Shown piece by piece: positions 1 to 5,434 of a stretch of DNA of 7,030 bases (the stretch's first letter is position 1; each line of letters starts with the position of its first letter). Source of the stretch: CAYZEE01 sp964477485. GTDB lineage: Bacteria > Patescibacteriota > Microgenomatia > Levybacterales > UBA12049. The notes beneath the pieces were generated by a model. The model did no database searches. It worked only from the letters and a program-made list of their open reading frames with translations, and was not told the origin of the DNA. The position numbers and the translations under genes were made by a program. The stretch covers positions 1 to 7,030 of the forward strand of contig CAYZEE010000045.1 in the NCBI GenBank assembly GCA_964477485.1, read 5' to 3'.

Positions 1-29
1 TTGCATCCAAGCTAAAAATCGTCAGAGTG

Positions 30-58
30 TTGAGTTAATATCGAAGATTTATTAGAAT
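30..58 (+). promoter_or_regulatory. Sigma70-type promoter for the OmdA-family gene
   Basis: A TTGAGT box (30-35) and a TAGAAT box (53-58) are separated by exactly 17 bp, close to the TTGACA-17-TATAAT consensus. The predicted transcription start, about 7 nt after the -10 box, falls at or next to the ATG at 65. The mRNA would then be leaderless or nearly so, which fits the absence of a Shine-Dalgarno sequence before that ATG. Assigned by eye from consensus and spacing only. Confidence 0.5.
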
Positions 59-64
59 GAATAT

Positions 65-376
65 ATGAAGACGAAAAGTATCGCAACAGGCACGATACAT
101 AGTGTCCCATCGGATTTGCGAAAAGCGCTCGTTGCCGATCCAAATGCACTTGCAATATGGAGCAACCTGACTCCGCTCGCGCGCAATGAGTGGATTTGTT
201 GGGTTACCTTTGTTAAGAAAGATGAGACAAGAAGGGATCATATTAAGAGGACGATCAGCGAGCTCAAGGAGGGAATGCGTCGGCCGTGCTGTTGGATAGG
301 CTGTATTCATCGCACGGATAAGTTGATAAGTCCCTCGGTACAAGGAGTGCTCAATAAACGAAATAAAAGAAATTAA
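65..376 (+). CDS. YdeI/OmpD-associated (OmdA) family protein
   Basis: The 103-residue product matches my recollection of the OmdA / bacteriocin-protection YdeI family. The hallmark is the segment L-T-P-L-A-R-N-E-W-I-C-W-V (residues about 36-48), followed by a basic helix with K-K-D-E-T-R-R-D-H-I and the tail motif E-L-K-E-G-x-R-R-P-C-C-W (about 67-78). It looks like a small soluble cytosolic helical protein with no signal peptide or TM segment. Family members are linked to stress or antimicrobial-peptide tolerance, but no biochemical activity is established, so none is assigned. The ATG at 65 is chosen because the promoter at 30-58 would start transcription there and the conserved part begins soon after. 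It is followed 15 bp later by the DUF1801 gene, probably in the same transcript. The last 15 or so residues look non-conserved. Confidence 0.8.
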   Translation: MKTKSIATGTIHSVPSDLRKALVADPNALAIWSNLTPLARNEWICWVTFVKKDETRRDHIKRTISELKEGMRRPCCWIGCIHRTDKLISPSVQGVLNKRNKRN

Positions 377-391
377 AGAGGATGAAATAAT

Positions 392-781
392 ATGAAAAAG
401 ACTAAGATGACAATTCCATCGGATTGGCGCGGAACGACAATGGCGCTAATTCGCAGGCTTATAAAACAAGCAGACCCCGAAGTGGTCGAGGAGGTGAAAT
501 ATAAAAAGCCCTCGAATCCTGCCGGAATTCCTGTATGGTATCACGACGGGATGATTTGTACCGGCGAGACCTACAAAAATCACTTAAGGCTGACTTTCGC
601 AAAAGGATCTTCTATCAAGGATCCGAAAGGTCTATTTAATAGACACAGTGCCATTGTCATTCAAAAAGACGATAAGATTGACGAGACGGCTTTTAAAAAT
701 CTCGTCCGCGCCGCAATAGTACTTAATCGCCAAAGCAATGGTGGGTCAAAGTCTCGAACGGGTGGTAAGCGGGTTCGCTAA
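392..781 (+). CDS. DUF1801 family protein (YdhG-like fold)
   Basis: The 129-residue product carries the DUF1801 pattern. W-R-G-T-T-M-A-L-I-R-R-L-I near the N-terminus is followed by A-D-P-E-V-V-E-E-V-K-Y-K-K-P (about 27-40), G-I-P-V-W-Y-H-D-G-M-I-C-T-G-E-T-Y-K, L-T-F-A-K-G and D-P-K-G-L-F-N. The family is small, cytosolic and of unknown biochemical function; its fold is related to frataxin-like/YdhG proteins. An AGAGG sequence at 377-381 lies 10 nt before the ATG and serves as a plausible ribosome binding site. After G-L-F-N the protein goes straight to R-H-S-A-I-V-I-Q. As I recall family members, about six residues (a S-L-E-G-N-like stretch) are expected there, so a small in-frame deletion is likely. 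The Lys/Arg/Gly-rich tail is probably disordered. It is likely co-transcribed with the OmdA-family gene. Confidence 0.8.
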   Translation: MKKTKMTIPSDWRGTTMALIRRLIKQADPEVVEEVKYKKPSNPAGIPVWYHDGMICTGETYKNHLRLTFAKGSSIKDPKGLFNRHSAIVIQKDDKIDETAFKNLVRAAIVLNRQSNGGSKSRTGGKRVR

Positions 782-865
782 AATTAAGGAAATAGAATTT
801 GCCGCCAAAGGAAAACTTGAAATTCTAATTGTAATTTACACTTTGAAAGTCTCGGACCGTACGCT

Positions 866-1046
866 CGTTATTCAGCAGTCCTTTTTACCCTCGAAGATAC
901 GACCTTTCGGTCGTGAAGATACAACTGTTCACTAAAAAGCTGAATTAGTTGACGTTTTCACTCAACATCTCCATTACTTAGGACGTGCCTTGCGTAGTCC
1001 CTTACATCCATTGTCTTCTCGTCTGGGTTGATATCAGGCCTTAGCA
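866..1046. repeat. Direct repeat copy A (recombinase 3' end)
   Basis: This 181-bp stretch aligns without gaps to 6474-6654 in the same orientation, offset by exactly 5,608 bp. By hand count there are 24 mismatches (about 87% identity). Bases 889-947 (59 bp) are perfectly identical to 6497-6555, while the flanks differ at about one base in five. Inside the identical block is a hairpin, ACGACC-TTTC-GGTCGT (899-914). On the minus strand its loop is GAAA, a GNRA tetraloop. The hairpin is flanked by direct copies of GAAGATAC (893-900 and 915-922). The paired copies bracket the convergent operons. Confidence 0.92.
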
Positions 1047-1093
1047 ATCGATAAATCTCGTTCATCCGAGCTTAGATTTTTTGCTCATTTAGT
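868..1093 (-). pseudogene. Remnant of a serine recombinase C-terminus (copy A)
   Basis: Read on the minus strand, bases 868 to about 1046 encode a near copy of the C-terminal tail of the recombinase at 6476-6958: D-I-N-P-D-E-K-T-M-D-V-R-D-Y-A-R-H-V-L-S, then L-F-S-E-Q-L-Y-L-H-D-R-K-V-V-S-S-R, ending at a TAA (868-870). An in-frame TGA at 958-960 replaces the AGA codon of the other copy. Upstream of 1046 the match continues only weakly, as M-N-E-I-Y-R and, in another frame, N-L-S-S-D-E-R. This suggests a short deletion and a frameshift. The zinc ribbon and catalytic domain are absent, so this is a dead fragment. The right boundary is approximate. Confidence 0.8.
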
Positions 1094-1097
1094 CTGC

Positions 1098-1116
1098 AGT
1101 CAAATTTAGTTTGACT
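1098..1116. repeat. Perfect 7-bp-arm palindrome upstream of the PadR operon
   Basis: AGTCAAA (1098-1104) and TTTGACT (1110-1116) are perfect inverted copies around the 5-bp spacer TTTAG. The spacing suits a dimeric DNA-binding protein, or a weak hairpin. It lies about 95 bp upstream of the PadR promoter's -35 box, which is distant for a classical repressor site. Its role is unknown. It may mark the edge of the recombinase remnant. Confidence 0.45.
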
Positions 1117-1211
1117 TAATACCATATTGAGTCGAGGTAGGGGGAGCAATTTCTACGGTTTTCTCGGATTCAGCATAGCTTCGGAAATATTACACAATCA
1201 GCAGTTTGGAC

Positions 1212-1240
1212 TTGACTTGGGGCGGTTATCACTATATGAT
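1212..1240 (+). promoter_or_regulatory. Sigma70-type promoter for the PadR-DsrE-SHOCT operon
   Basis: TTGACT (1212-1217) and TATGAT (1235-1240) are separated by exactly 17 bp, so each box differs from consensus by one base. The predicted transcript start is near 1247, only a few bases before the ATG at 1251. The mRNA would therefore be leaderless or nearly so. This decides the PadR start: the ATG at 1236 and the TTG at 1206 lie inside or upstream of the promoter. Confidence 0.65.
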
Positions 1241-1250
1241 ATTTACATAT
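1234..1250. promoter_or_regulatory. Candidate PadR operator over the -10 box and start site
   Basis: ATATG (1234-1238) and CATAT (1246-1250) form an inverted repeat with a 7-bp spacer. It covers the -10 box and the predicted transcription start. PadR-family regulators often bind palindromes with ATG/CAT-type half-sites separated by about 7-8 bp and often repress their own gene. Position and form fit autorepression, but AT-rich promoters produce such repeats by chance. Confidence 0.35.
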
Positions 1251-1634
1251 ATGTGCAGAACTTGTGGATGTTCTTTTCGCTCAAGAGATTTCGGCAACAT
1301 TGAACGCTTTGTGGAACCATGTATTCTTCTTTTGCTTTCGCAAAAACCCTCGCATGGGTATAGCTTAATGGAGGATTTGGAACACAAGTGTGGTGAAAAG
1401 GTAGACATTGGAAATTTATACCGGACACTTCGAAGGATGGAAATGGACGGCTGGGTGAAATCCGGCTGGAGCAAAAACGAATCCGGGCCGGACAGAAGAG
1501 TGTACACAATTACCCAAAAGGGGCTGGGCTTTCTTCAAACAGCGATTTCTTCCCTCACCCGCACCGATACGCTTATCCATCGGTTGCTTAAAGGTTATAA
1601 AGAAGCATTTCGAAAGGAGCAAGTATCAGTATGA
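1251..1634 (+). CDS. PadR-family transcriptional regulator with Cys-rich N-terminus
   Basis: From the ATG at 1251 the protein has 127 residues. It shows the PadR winged helix-turn-helix: L-L-L-L-S-Q-K-P-S-H-G-Y-S-L-M (26-40), the recognition helix G-N-L-Y-R-T-L-R-R-M-E-M-D-G-W-V (54-69), and the wing with G-P-D-R-R-V-Y-T-I-T-Q-K-G (79-91). A short C-terminal helix should serve for dimerisation. Unusually, the N-terminus M-C-R-T-C-G-C has Cys at 2, 5 and 7, and there are further Cys at 24 and 47. This suggests metal, redox or sulfide sensing, which is an inference from composition. The start is set by the promoter at 1212-1240; an in-frame ATG at 1236 is possible but would sit within the -10 box. 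The stop overlaps the DsrE start as ATGA, indicating translational coupling. Likely autorepressor of its operon. Confidence 0.85.
   Translation: MCRTCGCSFRSRDFGNIERFVEPCILLLLSQKPSHGYSLMEDLEHKCGEKVDIGNLYRTLRRMEMDGWVKSGWSKNESGPDRRVYTITQKGLGFLQTAISSLTRTDTLIHRLLKGYKEAFRKEQVSV
1613..1619 (+). promoter_or_regulatory. Shine-Dalgarno site for the DsrE gene
   Basis: AAAGGAG lies 11 nt before the ATG at 1631, within the last codons of the PadR gene. It is a good anti-SD match at a slightly long spacing. It supports the 1631 start in addition to coupling through the ATGA overlap. Confidence 0.6.
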
Positions 1635-1954
1635 AATTAGCTATAATTATTTCATCTAACAACGCAGAAAAAAACTGGAGCGCATTTAGACTTGGGAACC
1701 TGGCTTTGAAAAATAATGACACCGTTAGTGTATTCCTTATCGGTGAGGGTGTGGAATATCTTAAATTCAGTGATGAAAAATTTGATATTCAAAAACAGGT
1801 GGATACATTTCTTGAATCAGACAAAGCAGAAATCCTCGCTTGTGAAACGTGTATGGTACTCCGCCATCAGGAAGGTAATAAGACCTGTCCGGTGAGTGGA
1901 ATGAAAGAGTTGTACAACCTAATTAAAGAAAGTGATAAAGTAGTTACTTTTTAA
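1631..1954 (+). CDS. DsrE-family (DsrE/TusD-like) sulfur-relay-type protein
   Basis: The 107-residue product fits the small DsrE fold. It opens with the beta strand M-K-L-A-I-I-I-S-S-N and a helix, then V-S-V-F-L-I-G-E-G-V-E (32-42), and ends in K-V-V-T-F, typical of this family. Three Cys lie in the C-terminal half: I-L-A-C71-E-T-C74-M-V-L-R and T-C86-P-V-S-G-M. In sulfur-relay members, a Cys in this region carries persulfide. The CxxC plus a third Cys could bind metal or relay sulfane sulfur, which is inference. No signal peptide, so cytosolic. The ATG overlaps the PadR stop by 4 nt and the next gene starts 4 bp after its stop, placing it in the middle of a three-gene operon. A PadR regulator adjacent to a DsrE protein suggests reactive-sulfur or metal-thiol stress control. 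Confidence 0.8.
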   Translation: MKLAIIISSNNAEKNWSAFRLGNLALKNNDTVSVFLIGEGVEYLKFSDEKFDIQKQVDTFLESDKAEILACETCMVLRHQEGNKTCPVSGMKELYNLIKESDKVVTF

Positions 1955-1958
1955 ATGT

Positions 1959-2651
1959 ATGAAAAAGATTCTATTTAGCCTTAGTCTATTTCTCATTTTA
2001 GGATCTTTATTTACTTCATCTGCTTCAGCGCAAGGGATGATGAACTGGGGCAATACTTCTAATGCGACTCCTTCCTCAGTATCTTCAACTGCCCAAGATG
2101 AAGCCAACGGTAAACAAGTTTGGGATCAGTTGCAATCAAAACAGGCGAGTTGTAGTAGTTTGAAAGACTCTGATTTTGAAGTGTTGGGTGAATACTTTAT
2201 GGGCCAGTCAATTGGTAACACCGAAAGACACGCTGTGATGAATCAAATGATGCAGAATATGATGGGCCAAAATGCAGAAGAGCGGATGCATATATCTCTT
2301 GGTAAAAGATCAAGCGGTTGTGATACCAATGCTTCGTTTCCTTCAGGATATGGTTTATCAATGATGGGGTGGATGATGGGAGGAGGTGGAAATCCCATGA
2401 TGGGTTATAGTGGTTGGAATAACTGGAACAATATGATGGGTTGGGGTGGCTTTGGTTTTGGCTGGATATTTATGATAGTCTTTTGGCTTCTTATTATTTT
2501 AGGAGTGATTGCTTTAGTCCGTTACTTAGGAGGCATCAAAAGCAACAGTACAGGTAAAGACAATACGCCTTTGGATATTCTTAAAGAACGTTACGCTAAA
2601 GGAGAAATCACTAAAAAAGAGTTTGAAGAAATGAATAAGGATTTGAGATAG
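1959..2651 (+). CDS. Secreted, membrane-anchored Met-rich SHOCT-domain protein
   Basis: The 230-residue product has four zones. A Sec signal peptide (1-24) ends in A-S-A before Q25. An extracytoplasmic helical region (about 45-125) carries Cys65 and Cys121, which could form a disulfide, and Met pairs and clusters such as M-N-Q-M-M-Q-N-M-M-G (94-103). A Met/Gly/Trp-rich segment (133-168) has repeated M-M-G-W, M-M-G-G and M-M-G-Y units. A TM helix (about 168-190) is followed by a C-terminal SHOCT domain (203-229: L-D-I-L-K-E-R-Y-A-K-G-E-I-T-K-K-E-F-E-E-M). Met clusters are typical soft-metal ligands in extracytoplasmic copper proteins, so Cu(I)/Ag(I) binding is the leading inference. SHOCT is a short oligomerisation-type domain. 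It starts 4 bp after the DsrE stop with no obvious Shine-Dalgarno site, so it is probably translationally coupled. It is the last gene of its operon. Confidence 0.85.
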   Translation: MKKILFSLSLFLILGSLFTSSASAQGMMNWGNTSNATPSSVSSTAQDEANGKQVWDQLQSKQASCSSLKDSDFEVLGEYFMGQSIGNTERHAVMNQMMQNMMGQNAEERMHISLGKRSSGCDTNASFPSGYGLSMMGWMMGGGGNPMMGYSGWNNWNNMMGWGGFGFGWIFMIVFWLLIILGVIALVRYLGGIKSNSTGKDNTPLDILKERYAKGEITKKEFEEMNKDLR

Positions 2652-2679
2652 GGTTTAGGGGCGATATTAGAACATGAGT

Positions 2680-3924
2680 TCATTTGAGAAATTGGGATGG
2701 TTTAATATTTTTTATCCTTCGAAATAAAATAAAGCCAATTATAAGAAGAACAGCTATAAAGCCAACCGAACAAAGGAGAGCTAAGTGCCAGTCATAGAAA
2801 ACCGGAATAGTACTGGATACCACCCGATTAATGTTATTCTCAGCCGGTAGAAAATGAGGTTTGGCTGACAATTCCCAAGGTATTTCCATAGATACTTTTT
2901 GATGACTCAGGAAATATATTTCTATTAGAGATAAAAGATTTCCAAATAGTAAAGCTGCAAGTATTAATACGATGTTTTCAGTTAAAAACTGTTTTCTTAA
3001 ATCACTTATTTTCCAACCAAGCATCCGTAAAACAGCGATTTCCTTTTCTCTGGTTTTCATAATAAAAACAATAATCAAGCCATAAGCGATAGTTAGGATA
3101 AGACCAAGGATTAAGAAAGCGGTTTGCCCAAAAGAAGAGACTAGCTTTATTTGATCTGCTAAAGTTTTAGAGAATGTCTTTTCACTAAAAACAAGGTAGT
3201 CTTTATTTATATTCGTTATAGTTTTAGGAATATCACCTTTCCATTGTGGTTTTGTTTTAAGAAGCACAACGTTGACAAAATTCCCATCCTGATTAGGGAA
3301 AAGCTTTTTCATTTCTTCTGAACTTTTAGCTAACTGTAGGGCAGAAGGATAATTCATATAAATATCAGCAGGGATAATGTTGCCTGTGAGATTGGAGTTC
3401 AAAATTCCCGCTATTTTATATTCACTTTGACCCAATTTAATGTTTCCACTAATCTGCAGGGAGTTTTTCTGGGCAAAATCCGAAGTTATTAAGACCCTGT
3501 TTCCATCAAGGGTAAAACTGCCTTCTGACATATTTGCTTTGAGAACGTTGGAAAACAGGTTTCCTTTGGTTTGTACTCCAAAAACATCCTTAAAATAATT
3601 ATTGTCAAAATACCAAAAGTAAATGCCAGTATCTGCTTTTTCGACAAAATCAAGCCTACTGAGTTGATCAACCTCATTTTGATAAATCGGTCCATTGGAG
3701 TGAGGATATATAGCTCCAACCATTTGATCGGGAATTTTGCCTGTTTTTTGGATTACCGTATCAACTCCAATTGCTTTAAATGGAAGCGAAGCAATTTGTT
3801 CAAGACTTTGGGAAATTGTGAGAGTAACCAAAAGGAGAGAAAAATAGACAGCAATACTACAAATGAGGAGAATTGTTTTCCCCATATTCTTTTTAACTGA
3901 TGAAATAAAGTAACTGGTAATCAT
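2680..3924 (-). CDS. ABC transporter permease, FtsX/MacB-like, four TM segments
   Basis: The 414-residue protein has the MacB-type layout. TM1 (about 17-37) is followed by a large extracytoplasmic domain (about 40-265) resembling a MacB periplasmic core domain. TM2 (about 268-289), a cytoplasmic loop, TM3 (about 317-339) and TM4 (about 380-401) follow, then a short basic tail. The loop T-R-E-K-E-I-A-V-L-R-M-L-G-W (291-304) is the FtsX-family coupling-helix signature that docks on the ATPase. The start overlaps the end of the upstream permease by 4 nt (ATGA). It ends in a TGA only 28 bp from the convergent SHOCT gene. It probably forms a heterodimer with the other permease, powered by the ATPase at 5427-6104. 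Such machines move lipids, peptides or drugs, or transmit force across the membrane rather than transporting. The substrate is not readable here. Confidence 0.88.
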   Translation of the reverse strand: MITSYFISSVKKNMGKTILLICSIAVYFSLLLVTLTISQSLEQIASLPFKAIGVDTVIQKTGKIPDQMVGAIYPHSNGPIYQNEVDQLSRLDFVEKADTGIYFWYFDNNYFKDVFGVQTKGNLFSNVLKANMSEGSFTLDGNRVLITSDFAQKNSLQISGNIKLGQSEYKIAGILNSNLTGNIIPADIYMNYPSALQLAKSSEEMKKLFPNQDGNFVNVVLLKTKPQWKGDIPKTITNINKDYLVFSEKTFSKTLADQIKLVSSFGQTAFLILGLILTIAYGLIIVFIMKTREKEIAVLRMLGWKISDLRKQFLTENIVLILAALLFGNLLSLIEIYFLSHQKVSMEIPWELSAKPHFLPAENNINRVVSSTIPVFYDWHLALLCSVGFIAVLLIIGFILFRRIKNIKPSQFLK

Positions 3925-4985
3925 AGTTTAATGTTGTAGTCAATCATCGGTGCTGATTTTACAAGCGTGGGGAGTTGCCACTGGAGGAGAAGGACAAGGA
4001 TAAGGGCAAAAATTATGGCACCAGTAAATATAAACAAAGTATCAACAACTACCCATAGTCTTGTTTTTCTTTTCGGCCAACCTAAAGTAGCTAATATTTC
4101 AGTTTGATAAGAATATTCAAGACGATGAAGCCGTAATACTGAAAATGTTAATAATAAGGAGATTCCAGTCATAACAATACTAAAATCGGTACCAAACCGA
4201 TAAAACATTTGGTTAAGACCTGACAGATTTTTTAATAGGTTGTCTTTACTGATAATCGAAAAGGAGGGATAAATTTTTATTAGCTCTTCTTTGACTTTCG
4301 GCAGATCGGAAGCAGACTGCAGGGAAATAAAAGCTTGATTGACAATAGTTTCTTTCTCTCCAATTAGGTTTAAGGCTGTTTGGTACGGTAAAAACCCTTG
4401 GGCATTGGCTAAATTGCTTTGCTCTTGAAAATCAACCATGCCAATAATTTTATATGTGTTTTCGCCTATTGGGTAATCTTGACCAACCTTATATTTAAAC
4501 AAGGTGGCGAAGTGTCTCTCCAGAATGATTTCTTGAGCATCATTAGCTGAAAAGAATTGACTTCCTGGCATGAGCATGTTCTCGATACTTCGTAATCCCA
4601 CTTTTGGTTCGTTAGTATCCAGAGCCACCAGTGTCCGGTTATCCTTAATATCAAACTGCCATAAAACTAGGGCTGTTGAAACTTTTTTTATATTGGAGAT
4701 CTTGGTTATTTGCTTTAATGCCTGATCCTTAGAAAAGGACTCAAGATTAAAAGGCAAAATTACTCCGCTTGTTTTTACGTCGCCAGGATTCTTATTGGAG
4801 CTATCCTCTTGTAGGATAACCTCTGTTTGTAGTGATTTAAGCGGACTATCAACAAGCTCTTTAATATAGGAAGTAAATATCGTCGAGCTGACGCCCAAAA
4901 ATAATATTATCCCGGCAAGAATTATCGTCACACTGGTTTTTCGCCAATAGAACAAGATGTTTTTGAGAATTATTCGTATCATCAT
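3921..4985 (-). CDS. ABC transporter permease, FtsX-like, apparently lacking TM4
   Basis: The 354-residue protein is a second MacB/FtsX-type permease. TM1 lies at about 17-39, an extracytoplasmic domain at about 40-265, TM2 at about 268-287, the coupling loop with Y-Q-T-E-I-L-A-T-L-G-W-P-K-R-K-T-R at about 293-309, and TM3 at about 310-338. It then stops after A-P-M-I-D-Y-N-I-K-L, where family members usually continue into a fourth TM and a short cytoplasmic tail. The partner permease is 60 residues longer and has TM4. The stop forms an ATGA overlap with the partner's start, so the shorter form looks like a settled gene boundary, although an ancestral deletion is possible. It starts with two ATGs (4985 and 4982), 5 bp after the stop of the thioredoxin-like gene, with no clear Shine-Dalgarno sequence, so it is probably coupled. 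Confidence 0.82.
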   Translation of the reverse strand: MMIRIILKNILFYWRKTSVTIILAGIILFLGVSSTIFTSYIKELVDSPLKSLQTEVILQEDSSNKNPGDVKTSGVILPFNLESFSKDQALKQITKISNIKKVSTALVLWQFDIKDNRTLVALDTNEPKVGLRSIENMLMPGSQFFSANDAQEIILERHFATLFKYKVGQDYPIGENTYKIIGMVDFQEQSNLANAQGFLPYQTALNLIGEKETIVNQAFISLQSASDLPKVKEELIKIYPSFSIISKDNLLKNLSGLNQMFYRFGTDFSIVMTGISLLLTFSVLRLHRLEYSYQTEILATLGWPKRKTRLWVVVDTLFIFTGAIIFALILVLLLQWQLPTLVKSAPMIDYNIKL

Positions 4986-4990
4986 GCATG

Positions 4991-5434
4991 TTAGTTGAGA
5001 GTTTTTAATATAGCTCTCAGATCTTCATAACTCCAGCCACCTTCAAAAGACGGCGCGAATGCGTCACCCTTGGGAAAATTCTTCAGTTCAATGCTTTTAT
5101 CACCCACTTTAAATGTATCTTTACCACCAATGAAAATAACAATCGGCATATGCTCAATTAGATTATATTTCTCGATTAGGGGCTTTGCTCCTGGGTCGTC
5201 AAAACTGAATTCTTTTACCTGAAACTTCGGAAATTCCGCAATGATGGGTTCAACTTTTTTGACAATTGCCACAGCCGGAGGATGAGAAAGATAAAAGATC
5301 TCTACTGTTTGAGGAGTCACTTGATACGAGGTTGCAATACCAACTGACTGATTCTTAGGCTTGAAAACAAAATAAGAAGCAACACCGATGATAAGAATGA
5401 ACACTAAGATCACACCTAAGAATTTATTATTCAT
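4991..5434 (-). CDS. Membrane-anchored thioredoxin-fold protein with no cysteine
   Basis: The 147-residue product has an N-terminal TM or uncleaved signal anchor (5-24), a short linker, and then what looks like a thioredoxin fold facing outward. The first strand is V-E-I-F-Y-L (44-49), followed by S-H-P-P-A where the CxxC motif would sit, then a helix, a second strand K-E-F-S-F, and a cis-Pro-like M-P-I-V-I-F-I (96-102). There is no Cys anywhere, so it cannot be a classical disulfide oxidoreductase; a scaffold, chaperone or substrate-binding role is more likely. The start overlaps the ATPase stop by 8 bp and has a perfect Shine-Dalgarno site. Sitting between the ATPase and permease genes, it is probably an accessory subunit of that complex. 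The fold call is from pattern recognition. Confidence 0.72.
   Translation of the reverse strand: MNNKFLGVILVFILIIGVASYFVFKPKNQSVGIATSYQVTPQTVEIFYLSHPPAVAIVKKVEPIIAEFPKFQVKEFSFDDPGAKPLIEKYNLIEHMPIVIFIGGKDTFKVGDKSIELKNFPKGDAFAPSFEGGWSYEDLRAILKTLN

Larger units (their letters stand above)
782..1205. other. Stretch without an intact gene between the DUF1801 and PadR genes
   Basis: Bases 782-865 show no convincing gene. A weak inverted repeat, AGAATTT (794-800) with AAATTCT (820-826), has a 19-nt loop and no T-tract, so I do not call it a terminator. Bases 866-1093 are the repeat and recombinase remnant. Bases 1098-1116 are a perfect palindrome. Bases 1117-1205 show nothing I can assign. The frame open across 738-935 has no family resemblance and overlaps the DUF1801 gene and the repeat, so it is not called. 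Confidence 0.7.

Noticed and set aside
794..826. Inverted repeat AGAATTT / AAATTCT as a terminator of the first operon
   Set aside because: The loop is 19 nt, the stem is AT-rich and weak, and no T-tract follows.
738..935. 65-codon open frame on the + strand after the DUF1801 gene
   Set aside because: It overlaps the end of the DUF1801 gene, runs antisense into the recombinase remnant, lacks a ribosome binding site and resembles no family I know.
1206..1250. Earlier PadR starts (TTG at 1206, ATG at 1236)
   Set aside because: Both lie upstream of or within the well-formed promoter (TTGACT-17-TATGAT), so they would not be on the mRNA. The PadR-like sequence begins after 1251.
3571..3900. 109-codon + strand frame antisense to the four-TM permease
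   Set aside because: It lies fully within a clear permease gene, has no ribosome binding site, and its Ile/Asn/Lys-rich make-up is typical of an antisense shadow.
3750..3923. Read-through of the TGA ending the short permease to supply its missing TM4
   Set aside because: The frame after the TGA does give hydrophobic residues, but it runs out of frame across TM1 of the next gene, whose codon pattern explains the hydrophobicity.
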